64,000 nt of DNA from Cycas panzhihuaensis (lineage: Eukaryota > Cycadophyta), in the NCBI GenBank assembly GCA_023213395.1, contig CM041465.1, forward strand, positions 80,235,741 to 80,299,740, written 5' to 3'. Below, piece by piece: positions 13,580 through 24,054 of the stretch (within the stretch, counting starts at the first letter, position 1; each line of letters starts with the position of its first letter). The position numbers and the translations under genes were made by a program. The notes beneath the pieces were generated by a model, which was not told the origin of the DNA, ran no database searches, and saw only the letters and a list, made by a program, of their open reading frames with translations.

Positions 13580-13626
13580 TTATGTTTCTCTACTTCCTTC
13601 TGCTTATAGAGGTGAGGTTATGTTAT
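13580..13626 (-). repeat. Gypsy-II 3' LTR, remnant only
   Basis: ACTTCCTTCTGCTTATAGAG to GTTATA here matches the last ~38 bp of the right LTR (19321-19358). The preceding TATGTTTCT also resembles the start of the right LTR (TGTAATGTTTCT). The rest of the ~417-bp LTR is absent, consistent with an internal LTR deletion. Confidence 0.7.
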
Positions 13627-13641
13627 AAGTCCCCCCCTCTA
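13627..13641 (-). promoter_or_regulatory. Gypsy-II polypurine tract
   Basis: The minus strand carries AGAGGGGGGGACTT directly before the LTR remnant, the usual primer for second-strand synthesis. Confidence 0.85.
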
Positions 13642-14900
13642 AGACACAGAGTCCTCGAAGTGTTGCAAATGGGGATGCTATTTGACAAATTTGTTAGATT
13701 CCCAAGTTGCTTCATCTGCATTATAACCGACCCACTATGCCAAATACTCAAAAATACTACGATTCTAAAAGTTGCGTTAATGACTGGCAAGGATCTAGCT
13801 TGGTGGAATTGTAAGAGTTTGTTCATTATAGAGAATGAGGAGGGTAGTGAGGGGTGTAATATATTTGCCTAGACACTTTTTAAGGCATGAAACGTAGAAG
13901 ACATTATGGATATTGGTGTTTGGGAGAAGTTTAAGGGCATATGCAACTTCACCAATCTTTTTAATGACTTTATACAAACCATAATAATGGGGGCTTAGTT
14001 TGTGGCCTCAATAGGCTTTTAGGGATTATTGTTTGTATGGCTAAATATGAAGGAAGATGAGATCTCCAATGTCAAATGATTGATCAAATCTGTGGTGGTC
14101 AGCGAGTTGCTTCATACGATTTCTTGCATTGGCTAGGTTTTGCTTAAGGCTATAAAGGATTTGGTCCATGTCTTGAAGCTTTTGTTGGGCAAAGGCATTC
14201 TAAAAATCAGTTGCTAAAGTATGGTATGAAGGGAGGTGATTATCGTATAATTCCAAGAATGGAGACATGCCAATGGCTGAATGGTATGATGAATTGTACC
14301 AATATTCTACTAAGGATAACCAGGATGTCCATTTAGCTTGGTGGTCAAAGGCAAAACAACGTAAGTATATTTCCAAAATTTTATTCAAAGCCTCTGATTA
14401 ACCATCTGTTTGTGGATGGTAGGCAGTACTCATTAAATGAAGCTCCTACAGCCTTAAATAACTCTTGCCAAAAGGAAGTAGTGAATTTGGGATCCTTATC
14501 ACAAACTATAATTGAAGGAAATCCATGAAGATGGAAAATAAATTGGACATAAATAGTTAGCCAAATAGGATGATTTATAAGATGTGTGTATTGGAATAAA
14601 ATGATCATATTTGGTTAGTCTATCGATGACTACCTAAATGGAGTCAAACCTAGTTGATGTAGGTAAGCCAATAATAAAATCCATGGAAATGTCCTGTCAT
14701 TTTCCTTGAGGGATATGTAATGGCTAGAGTAGTCCTGATAAAGTAATATTATCCACCTGATGTCATTGACAAGTATCACATTCTGACACAAAGGTAAAGA
14801 TAATATGTTTCATATGGGGCCAAAATAAGTTAACATGAATATGATGATAAGTCTTATCAAATCTTGAATGACCCCCTAAAGGAGTGGAGTGATACTTTAT
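13642..14900 (-). pseudogene. Gypsy-II integrase remnant
   Basis: Pieces in order from the right: MDFI.GLP and VVIDRLTKYDHFIPI (first catalytic region, ~14600-14700); HGFPSIIVCDKDPKFTTSFW (second aspartate, 14381-14608); then, after a frameshift near 14390, the HPQTDGQTE block is destroyed. 14200-14388 reads YWYNSSYHSAIGMSPFLELYD. The C-terminal block 13795-13977 reads YKVIKKIGEVAY and IHNVFYVSCLKK, typical of the tail region of chromovirus integrases. It would have inserted the cDNA. Confidence 0.87.
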
Positions 14901-15690
14901 TAGAATACATGAAATGAAAGATGAGTAAGGGTGGACAAAGATATGATTATAAAATAGCAGATGGTTTGAGTGAGTTGACCATCCATTATGGTTTAAAGCT
15001 TTTTCTTTCTAAAGGAAGTAGTCAGGTTGTGCCTAGTTTTTAGCATGTAATTCATCTATCCAAATGGGTTAGGGCTTAGATATAGCATGGATGCTAGGGT
15101 TGGTGTCATTGGAATTGGGAGAAATACGAGAAAGGGCATCCACAATGACATTGTCTTTGTCTTTCTTATAAGATATCGTAAAGTCAAAATGCTGAAGGCA
15201 ATCAATCCATCTGGCTTGTTCTTCTGAGAGGGTTGGTTGATCCATCTGATTATGGAGACTACGGTGATTAGTAAGGATTATAAATTTTAATCCTAAAAGA
15301 TATTAACGCCACTTATCCACAGCTTGTAGGATTGCTCACATTTCCTTTTGGTAAGTTGATAGTTGAAGTTAATGGTCTTTTAGTTTTCAACTTTTGAAAG
15401 CAATGGGGTGATATTCCTGCATAAGAATAATGCTTATTCCAAATTTGAAAGCATCACACTTGAGCTAGAAAGGTTGGGTGAAATCAGGGGTGATCAGCAC
15501 TAGGGTAAAGGTCATCACTAGCTTGAGGTAGGAAAAGGTAACTTTAGCCTCTGAAGACCATTAAAAGGAGTTTTTATGGAGCAAATTCATTAGTGAGACT
15601 ACTATTATGGCATAGTTATGAAAAAAATGATGATAGAACCCTGTAAGACCAAGGAATGCTTACAGTTATGTGAGATTGGTCAGTGTTGAC
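14901..15690 (-). pseudogene. Gypsy-II RNase H remnant
   Basis: The end of the domain reads QARWIDCLQHFDFTISYKK and VDALSRIS on the minus strand at about 15120-15220, the conserved close of gypsy RNase H. Upstream parts are interrupted by stops. Confidence 0.8.
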
Positions 15691-16277
15691 TTGGTAGTGA
15701 TGATCGATATTTTGTCAGGGTCCACACATACCCCTTTGCAAGAAATGATGTGGCCCAAGTATTAGAGTTCAATTTTTCCAAATTCACACTTAGAAAGTTT
15801 GGCATATAATTGGTGTTGATGTAGAATTTGGAGGTCTGTTTCTAGATGATGAATGCGATGGTCCAAATATGAGCTATAGATAAGTATATCATCAAAGAAA
15901 ATGATGATAAATTTTCAAAGGTGAGGACAAAAAAATTTATTCATAAGTACTTGGAAGGTGGTCAGAGCATTGCTGAGGCCAAAAGGCATCACTCAGAACT
16001 CAAAATGGACATGGTGTGTTAGAAAAGAGTCATCCCTTTTCCTAACTAAGATGATTGGTACTGCATATGGAATTTTACTGGGATAAATTATTCCCATATC
16101 CATTAGTTCAGTCATAATTTTCTCAATTTCATTTTTCTAAAGGTAGGAATTTCTATATGGGCATAAGCTAATTGGGTCATGGTTAGATTTTAGTTTGATC
16201 GTATGGTAAAACCCATGGTCAGGAGGGGTTATGGAAGGGAGAGGAGCAAATACTTGCTCATACTTTGTAATAACATC
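15691..16277 (-). pseudogene. Gypsy-II reverse transcriptase remnant
   Basis: The catalytic block FFDDILIYSS is intact at 15870-15899, with both aspartates present. It is followed by LYAKLSKCEFG and, after a stop, LGHIISCKGV, the normal downstream motifs. Stops elsewhere break the frame. Confidence 0.87.
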
Positions 16278-16760
16278 CTAGATATGCAAGTGGATTAGGG
16301 GATCAATTTGGATGTTATTTAGATGAACTATATAACCTAGGTTAATTTGGAGATGTCTTTTCATGTGGCCAAGTGAGACAAGCTGGTTTGGAGGGGATTT
16401 AATACTATAGAGTTTGTGTGTTTTTCCCATATGATCTTTAAACATTATGAATGGATTAGAGGGTGAGTTATTTGTGCTATAAGTTCCTAAAGTTTGTAAC
16501 CATTGGATCCCCAATATAGCATCAAATCCTCTTATAGATAATGCATGAAAATCAAAGGTTAGGAGGTATGAGCCAATTTGGACATGTAGGTTTTTCATGA
16601 CACCTACATAATAGAGCTTTTGATGCCCTAGCAAAGAGCAAGTGAAACTAGTCTTGGGGACAATATATAGGTTTATCTACTTAGCTAATGAGATATTGAT
16701 AAAGTTCAAAGATGTACCACCATCGATCAGGATTGACATTGGAGTTTTCCAAAGAATACC
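16278..16760 (-). pseudogene. Gypsy-II protease remnant
   Basis: The active-site region at about 16690-16745 reads MSILIDGGTSLNFIN. An in-frame stop follows, and the open stretch 16278-16634 continues with FDAILGIQWLQTLG, the second conserved block of gypsy retropepsins (D-x-I-L-G-x-x-W-L). It also carries SPPNQLVSL, shared with the relic at 8740-9450. Confidence 0.85.
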
Positions 16761-17990
16761 TTTAACTCATAAGGGATCATGACAAGCAATAGACGTTACA
16801 GTTGACAAGGATAATTTTGGTTAGGGGTTAGTGTTAGGGTCTACCTGGATTCCTTCATCAACCTCTTTATCAGAATTTGATTCTGATGGGTCATCTATGG
16901 GGTTGATGGAAAAGACCATACACCTCACTAATCAAATCTGACCATGCTCAAGAGTCCACTTTTCTGAGCATTGTATACAGAGGCATGCTTTTACTCATTA
17001 TAGTGCTTTGGCTTGTGAGATTTGGACTTTTTTCATTAGGGGTCCCACTGCCTAACTATCTATTAGAGGACAAGATATGTAATCTAGTCAAGGTCAAGAA
17101 CATTGAAAGTCTGTATGAGGGTGAGCTACATCATCAAACCAAGGACGGGGCCACTAGAAGTCTATTTTCAAGATCGAGAGGACAATGGGATGTCTCTTCA
17201 GGTGTACATAGATCTTTTAGCTGCAAACTCTACCTCTATTACCTTTGCCATTCTAATAGCTTCCTTGAGAGAAGGTAAGGATAATGTCTTAAGATGCATC
17301 TGAATATGGTCCTGGAACCCTACTACATAGGTATCGATCAACATTTACTTATCCAGATTTTGACCTTATGGACATCGATTGAATAATGCTTGGAATTCAT
17401 CAATAAATGACTCTACAGATGATGATTGCTTAAGCCTGGTTAGTTGAGTGAAGAATGACTAACTTCATGTATCCTCATACTACTCAAAAAGCTAATTTGT
17501 GAAGTGCTGCCATGTTTAAGTTGAAGGGTACTCTTTTTCCCACCAATTAAACCAGTGATGTGCTTTCCCATCTAAATGGATAGAGGCATATAATAGTTGA
17601 TCATCTTTAGTCATTAGATTGAGGGTGAAGTAGGATTCTACTTTTCTTATCCAATTGTGAGTGCTTTCCCTATTTAGATCATGATCAAAAGTTGGAATAT
17701 TGAATTTATAGTGAAAGGATTATGGCTGGTGTAGGGGCAGTAGTGGCGATGGTGGTGGTATAGGGCCTACTTAATGAGAGGAAAGTTGTGCTGTAATTTT
17801 TGTCATCTAATTTTGATTTAAAGTGATTTGTGTTGTTATTTGTGCCATCTAGGACATAATAGAAGCCATGCCAGATTTTGATGCTAAATTTAATATCTTG
17901 TCTTTTACCTCTTACACTTCTATCTTAACTTCTTATTGTAATGTCATGAATTAATTTTCTAAAAGTGAGATTTGGTCACCTTGAGTTAGA
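16761..17990 (-). pseudogene. Gypsy-II gag remnant
   Basis: The minus strand at about 17250-17720 shows the Retrotrans_gag pattern: ASIHLDGKAHHWFNWWE, then W.....F, then ESFIDEFQALFNRCP and LPSLKEAIRMAK. Several stops lie between the pieces. The short plus-strand frames 16985-17278 and 17103-17303 are shadows of this gene. Confidence 0.82.
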
Positions 17991-18925
17991 GCCATGATGA
18001 TTGTAGAAGGTGTTTATAGAATAGGGGACTAGTTAGAAGAAAGGAATTTATAAAAAGGGATAAGTAAGATAGAATTGGAGTTCTAAAAATTTGGGATGAA
18101 AAGATGAGAGAGAAAGGGGAGGGAATGGGGTGTCTATAGATAGTTGTCCCCAAAAATTTTACTATTCTATTTTTTTTTTTAATATTTTTTTAAAAATCTT
18201 TTATAGGAACAAATAAAAGTTTTTTTTTTTGGGGGACAAATAAAAGTTTCATTTTGTTTTTACAAATAAAAGCTTCTTCTTCTTCTTTTTTAAATCTATT
18301 TTATTCTATGTTGGTACTAGTTTGTTTGTTGCGAGCATTTAGAGCACTGATTCAATGTTGATCGGAATAGGTAGTGGGCCCTGATAGAATGCTTCCTAGG
18401 GGATTATGGTTAATCTCATTGGCCACAAATGATGTCTAAGCAAGTATTGCTCTCTAGAATCGCAACAATTACTTCTTGAAGGAAATAACTACTAAAACCC
18501 CATCCATGGATTTACCTCAAAATGAAAGTTTTTTGTATACACTCAAGGAAAGGAAATCTAATTTGGGATGGGGCCATTGCCCGTTTCACTAGTAAACACT
18601 CTAGCCAGCTACTTTAGGGTTCTTGTGGTACTTCTCACAATGAGTTTTAGGGCTTATTCCCAAGCATTTCCCACATTAAGCAGATGTGGATTTCCCTTTA
18701 TCAAGATCTATAATACTGTGTTTTGGTCAGAAAAGAATAAGAAGAATTTAATATAGAATTGGCCCTATCGAGTGTTGAACTTTTTTAAAAATCTCCACCT
18801 GAACAATAGGTAACCCAACACTTTTACTACTTTATGATCACCAAGATTTGAGTGGGTGAGGTGAGAGCATATGGTAGGTAAGTGTGAAAGGAGAAAAAAA
18901 ATTGCACTAAATTAACCCTGGAAGG
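17991..18925 (-). other. Gypsy-II untranslated leader
   Basis: The region lies between gag and the primer site. It holds long T runs near 18170-18240 and three copies of ACAAATAAAAG at about 18210-18270. No gene is visible. Confidence 0.6.
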
Positions 18926-18940
18926 TGGCTCTAATACCAC
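18926..18940 (-). promoter_or_regulatory. Gypsy-II primer binding site
   Basis: The minus strand reads TGGTATTAGAGCCACC just inside the right LTR, close to the complement of initiator tRNA-Met. Confidence 0.88.
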
Positions 18941-18941
18941 T

Positions 18942-19358
18942 TGTAATGTTTCTTCCATAGTAAAGAACTCCAAAGAGAGAAATGAGAGAAATATTAAGCA
19001 CCAAAGAGAGTCAGAAGAGATAATTGATCACCAAAGAGAACCAAAATTCTTTTCTCTTAAGTAATATGATCCAAGAATGAATTACAATGAAGACCCAAGA
19101 GGGTATATATAGTGTTTCAACTACTAATGCTTACTTCTATTCTAAGCACTTACTAAATAAGTGAGCACAACTACTTGCTAAATGCATATGCAATATAAAA
19201 GCACCACTATTTGAGTACTTGCTAAATAAGCAAGTACAACTATTTAGGCACTTACTAAATAAGTAAGTACTTTAGAATATTCATAAGATCGCATAACCTT
19301 TTGACAGATTCCACATGCTAATACTTCCTTCCACTTATGGAGGTGAGGTTATGTTACA
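18942..19358 (-). repeat. Gypsy-II 5' LTR (right)
   Basis: It starts TGTAATG and ends GTTACA, with short terminal inverted TGTAA/TTACA. It holds several copies of a ~16-bp word like ACTTGCTAAATAAGCAAGT / ACTTACTAAATAAG at about 19145-19270, each close to a palindrome. Confidence 0.85.
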
Positions 19359-20581
19359 TTTTGCCTATCATTTATAGGTTTTGTTTCTCTCTTCTAAGTC
19401 TTCGTATACTGTCTTCCCCCCCTTCTCATTACTTCCTCTTCACACTTTCTTAAAAATTATTCTTTCTAGGAGTTTTGTTTCATATTCACTCCATAATATA
19501 TGTTATTTATATGTCATATAAAGGGTAGAGAGATGATCCAAAGGTAAGGAGGATATTGTGACTATTCCACTATCATTATTCAATCAAATGAAGAAGACCT
19601 AAGTGTACAAAATCTACTTCCTGGGGGGAGATAATGATGGTAAGAGATGGAGGGATAATAGAATGATGACCATACTAGGGAAAATTCCTAACATTATTTT
19701 TGTCCTTATTTACTTTTTTTCTTATTTTTGTGCATATATTAGGAGCAATATTTTACTATATGGTTGACCTAATAAGGAGGCCTACAATCAAATTTTAAAG
19801 AGTTGAAAGTGTTAATGTGTATTCATTTAGACTAACCAAATGGAGAAGCATAAAAGGAGGCCTATAATCCATGGGAGCCATAAGTCACAATAGGTATAAT
19901 AGAATGGAAAGAGGTTTCTTCATGGGTTTATAATGGTCCCTTAGATCTAAAAGGCAAGCTATACCATATTCCAATTCATGTCTTGAAATATTGTCTTGAC
20001 TTTAGTGGAGACAAGTTATGCTCAACCGAATGACACATTATATATATTTTTATAATATATAAAAGGTTTAAAGCTAAGGAACCTGATATTGCAATCATGT
20101 TATTTGTTTATTCTTTAATGAGAAAATCTATGCCTTGATTCCATTCCTTACCATAGGTCTCCATTCATAATTGGAGTGATTTGATATAAGTTTTTAGAAT
20201 GAGATATGGAAGCTATAAAACTACTAAAACATTATTAAAAGAATGATCTAGTTATTGATATTAATATTTATTTATGGCTCATAACTTTAGGTTATGAACC
20301 TTCCCTTAATCATATAATTGATTAATATTAGGTTTATTTAATCCTAATGTAAGTGGTAAGTCATTAGGGGTTACAAAATTTCATTTATATGTGTCAACTT
20401 TTAGGATTTATTATTCCTTTTAGGAGTTGCAATTATGCACATATTATGCATTATAAATTGGAGTAAGAGATGATTTAGGTTTGATATTTTATTAGTTGTT
20501 TGAAATTAATTTTTATATGATTGATGTATTAATCCTGCCTTTATCAAATCTTCATTCTTGTTATTTTTAATAGTTTTAACA
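19359..20581. other. Decayed DNA upstream of a primer-site relic
   Basis: There is no open frame or domain. The right part (about 20220-20581) may be a decayed LTR, because it ends TTTTAACA directly before a primer-site sequence, but I could not find its partner. Confidence 0.4.
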
Positions 20582-20593
20582 TGGTATTAGAGC
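20582..20593 (+). promoter_or_regulatory. Primer binding site of a lost LTR element
   Basis: TGGTATTAGAGC on the plus strand follows ...TTTTAACA, the usual LTR/primer-site junction. No coding remnant of its element follows, so only a leader fragment is left. Confidence 0.6.
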
Positions 20594-20799
20594 TTTTAAG
20601 GGTGAAATATCAATTGTGATTATTGATTAATATGTAGTGTTAGGGCCTATTTTTTGTAGTTTATTATTATAAGATAGCATATATCTACGTTTTATTAAAT
20701 TTAAAATTTATTACATGCTATAATTCTATTTATTTATGAGTTATTCAACCATTAAATATATTTAAATAGCATGTTGTAGGGACTTTTTAGAAAAGGATA

Positions 20800-21020
20800 C
20801 AAGTGTTCATGGCAATAGTCTAGTGGTAGAGACACTCTCCTATAAGGTCTATTTTTAAACACAGACGTTTAAGTGCTATTGAGTAGACATAACTAGTTAT
20901 TATCTTTAAGGGGAAGATGAAGGCAAATAAGTTGTAAATACTTATTTTATATTTATGGTGAAATCTTCACAGGTTGAAGATACTTATTCATACATTAGTG
21001 TATGAAATTTTAGTTTTTTT
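20800..21020 (+). repeat. SINE-like, tRNA-derived fragment
   Basis: TAGTCTAGTGGTAGAG at 20817-20832 fits a pol III A box, and about 30 bp on GGTCTATTTTTAAACACAGAC resembles a decayed B box (GGTTCAAACC type). The cloverleaf is not conserved, so this is not a working tRNA. The stretch ends in a T-rich run at about 21005-21020. The boundaries are guesses. Confidence 0.4.
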
Positions 21021-21358
21021 TTTAATTATTTTTTAGCATAAAAAATATTAAAATTAGAAGCAATTAAATTATACCATATGCAAGTGCGTTGAAGCCTACT
21101 AACTTTCATGTAGGCTTAAATAAACATTTGTTACAAGAAAATAACTCATTTAATAAGCATTTTGGCTAGTTAAAAGAGACATATACATATTACTATTAAC
21201 ACCTGCTTTGAATAACTATATATAAATAGAGTAAGACCTATATGTTATTATATTTTTAATGTCATGGAGAACTATAAGTGGTGTTTAATAAGCATTAGAA
21301 AATGGAGTGAAGTACACTAAAATAAATCATAACCTTAGGCCACTCTAAATAACCTTAA

Positions 21359-21526
21359 TCATAAGTACTCCTAAGTAGAGAATAGGATAAATATAACCTT
21401 CTATTCATGTATGGAGTGGTCAATTAGAGATCTAATTAGGGACCAGTTCCTATGAGTCTAAGTTGAGCCAGTTGAGATGAATAGAGGGCTATATTTATCC
21501 TATTCTCTGCTTAGAAGTGCTTATGA
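21359..21526. repeat. Inverted repeat, 50-bp arms
   Basis: Arms 21359-21408 and 21477-21526 are complementary at 45 of 50 positions, with a 68-bp spacer. Three of the five differences would be G-U pairs in the plus-strand RNA. The spacer holds a second small foldback (TGGTC...GACCA). It may be a MITE or a hairpin RNA source; no protein gene overlaps. Confidence 0.8.
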
Positions 21527-21730
21527 AAATAACCTTAATTGGCATTGAACTCTAATAAAACTAAGTAAAAACACTCTCAAACTAGGTATCAACTATACTA
21601 ACTCAACTAACGATAATACTAAGATGCCCATTAAGCGAATGGGATTTAAAAGGAAGTTGTTGTCATAGTTAACCTTGTTAATAATGCTTTAGAGGAGAGA
21701 TCTCATGCAAGGGTATAATGGGAAGGACAA

Positions 21731-21865
21731 TTATAGATTAGGCTCATTAACAAATGACCTTTTAGAGTTGAAGACTACCATAGTTTAGGCTCATTAGTAG
21801 GTGAATTTTTGAAGCATGATTATTGTGGTCTAGGCTCTTCAATAGATGGATTTTTAGAGCATATT
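21731..21865 (+). repeat. 45-bp minisatellite, three units
   Basis: Units 21731-21775, 21776-21820 and 21821-21865 share the core TTAGGCTCATTA or close variants. Units two and three read in one frame as similar 15-residue peptides (YHSLGSLVGEFLKHD and YCGLGSSIDGFLEHI). The unit length is a multiple of three, which suggests a coding origin. Confidence 0.65.
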
Positions 21866-22438
21866 AATTAAAAATAAAAGCTATAAAGAAAGGATCTTAT
21901 AGACTATAAACATGCTTAGGGTTAGGGTTGTTAGTCTTAAAGAGACTTTCTTATTCAAATGAAACTCATTCTTCTCACTAATAATATAAGAGATCAATAG
22001 TGAGAGTAAAAGTAGGCATTTGATAAGTGAAGAATCTCAAACCATAACATATTTACATAATAGGAGTAAATTGAATCAAGAAAATTTTTTACATTTTGAA
22101 TGAGGTGGAGCCCTTTTATATAGAAAAGAAATGATTTAACATTCATTTTTACCATTGAGAGTTGGAGTAAGGGTCTATTATAGAGCAAAATCAAGATTTG
22201 GTAAAGCTTCAAGATAGCTTTAGAGAGTGATACCAACATGAGGAAGTATGGTCTTTGATGATGCATTAAGGGATGTGTTATTCAATAAGTCTATAGTAGG
22301 AAATTTCTTTTCTTATATGAACTTTTATTGTAAAATATAGTTTTCATAGATGAAAAACATGGGCATAATACTAAAAACATTATTTTTAGTTCAAAAACAT
22401 GATTTTAAGATCAAAAACATGATTTCTATAGTAAGATA

Positions 22439-22635
22439 TGTTAGAATTTAATGTTTTATCCTAGGCATATAAAGAAGAGGGGTAATGTAATTAAACCCTC
22501 ATTATACTTAATATACATATTTAATGTATTAACCATGTAACAGTTACACAGTTTGATGTATAAAAAAGAGGATTTCATTCCTCAATAATGAAGGGAGTTT
22601 TTTCTTCATCAATCTAAGAAGTATGATTCTTAACA
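22439..22635 (+). repeat. Copia-II 5' LTR
   Basis: It starts TGTTAGAA and ends CTTAACA (inverted TGTTA/TAACA ends). A TATA-like TGTATAAAAAAGAGG lies at about 22556. The start is inferred from the terminal repeat because the partner LTR is outside the window. Confidence 0.7.
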
Positions 22636-22651
22636 TGGTATAAAAGTAGGG
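22636..22651 (+). promoter_or_regulatory. Copia-II primer binding site
   Basis: TGGTATAAAAGTAGG directly follows the LTR and is a decayed form of the initiator tRNA-Met complement TGGTATCAGAGC. Confidence 0.7.
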
Positions 22652-23379
22652 AACTCTGACCATCTAAAGTAAATTTATTTGAGGCCTTCTATGCTATCTA
22701 AAATTGTTGGAGTTCAATTATTTTTGAGAGTGGAGGATTGATTTAATCATAAAAAAGAAACATCTAAATGACTAGAAAAGCAAGAGACTATGAAATTCCT
22801 TCTATACAGACATGTATAGATGTGTATCGATAGAATTTTTTGAAGTTGTTAGAATTGAATAAAAATAGACAAAAGATAGATCTTGTCGAGGGTGTCACTT
22901 TTCCTAACTGGATCGAAGACATTTGAAGCTATTTTGAGGTAGTTTTGCCCCCTTTACTAGCCCACATGGATTTGACCACTTCTTAGTAGATTTCTTTTAT
23001 AATCTCCCTGATTATCAGGTAAAATGACTCCCAACATCTATATTATTATATTTCAAATATATCAAGTCTAGTTTCATGGATTATTATTATAGATCTGAGA
23101 ATTTTTAAGTCTTTTTTTCTTTAAAACCCTGGTCACAAGTTTTTCATTTTGAGGTCATTTTTTTCTCAATAAAAAATTCATATCTAGAAAATAATTACAG
23201 ATTTGAACTCCTCTTAGAAATCCCTTTAATCTTAGATATTTTTCATCCTAAATTGTAAACTTTCACTTTTATACAAAAATCCATATAGTCATATAGATAG
23301 AGTTTATTTTCAGATATCAATTATTCTAATATCTTTACTTTAATAATGTCTGACTTATCAAGTATATCCTTAAGTTAGT
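22652..23379 (+). other. Copia-II leader
   Basis: Untranslated leader between primer site and gag, without visible motifs. Confidence 0.5.
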
Positions 23380-24049
23380 TTAATCATGGCATGTTCAATT
23401 TTAGGCCTAAGTGACATAGATAAATTGACCAAGAATAATTACCATGTGTGGAGAATTAAAATGGAAGCCTTGATACATGTAAAAAATACTTGATAATTGA
23501 CCATTAGGGAAGAAAAAATGCTTAAGACTAAAGGAGATGCTCAAAAAAATTAGAAAGAAAGGAATAATATAGGAGTGATAACCTTAAAATTATTAGTCTC
23601 TAATCATTTACTAGTATACACTAATAAAAAAAATTCTTGCCCCCAAATTTGGAAGGTCCTCGAAAACTTTTATACTCTAAAGAATAGAGCAAGGGTCATA
23701 ACTCTAAAATAAGAGTTATTTAAATTGGTTATGAAAGAAATAGGAATAATAAGAGAATTTATTCACAAGGTCACTACTATTTGGAATGAACTCCTTAGTA
23801 CTGGGGTAATCATATTAAAGAAAGAAATAATAAAAATGGTAGTAGGAAAACTTCTAAAGGCTTTTAATATAACCATCAATACAATAACAAATACAGGCAT
23901 AATTGAAGAAATGTCTCTTAATGAATTGAACGATATGTTGTTGAGATAGGAATAAAGGAACAAAAGGTATGAAGATGAAATCAAAGATGCCTTTGTGATA
24001 AAATTGAACATAGGAGGCTCAAGAGGAAGAGGATGGTTTAGAGGCAAAG
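23380..24049 (+). pseudogene. Copia-II gag, N-terminal part
   Basis: It starts MACSILGLSDIDKLTKNNYH followed by VWRIKMEALI, the conserved opening of plant copia gag (UBN2/DUF4219-type). The open stretch 23725-23949 follows with IREFIHKVTTIWNEL and MSLNELNDMLL. A basic Gly/Arg stretch (SRGRGWFRGKG) at the end marks the beginning of the RNA-binding part. Tat-A interrupts the gene directly after that. Confidence 0.85.
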
Positions 24050-24054
24050 GATGT
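24050..24054 (+). other. Tat-A target site duplication, left
   Basis: GATGT, repeated at 38693-38697. Confidence 0.92.

Larger units (their letters stand above)
13580..19358 (-). mobile_element. Gypsy-II: decayed Ty3/gypsy chromovirus-like element
   Basis: Reading right to left: an LTR (18942-19358), an initiator-Met primer site, gag, protease, RT, RNase H, integrase, a polypurine tract and a short LTR piece. Integrase after RNase H is the gypsy order. All coding parts carry stops and frameshifts. The left LTR is reduced to about 40-47 bp, so there was a large deletion or a truncated end, and no target duplication can be shown. Confidence 0.9.

Noticed and set aside
19780-20040. Similarity of this stretch to gypsy coding sequence
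   Set aside because: I could not find a consistent frame or motif on either strand, so no call was made.
20809-20880. A functional tRNA gene
   Set aside because: The A box is good, but acceptor and T arms do not pair and the B box is damaged. Listed as SINE-like instead.
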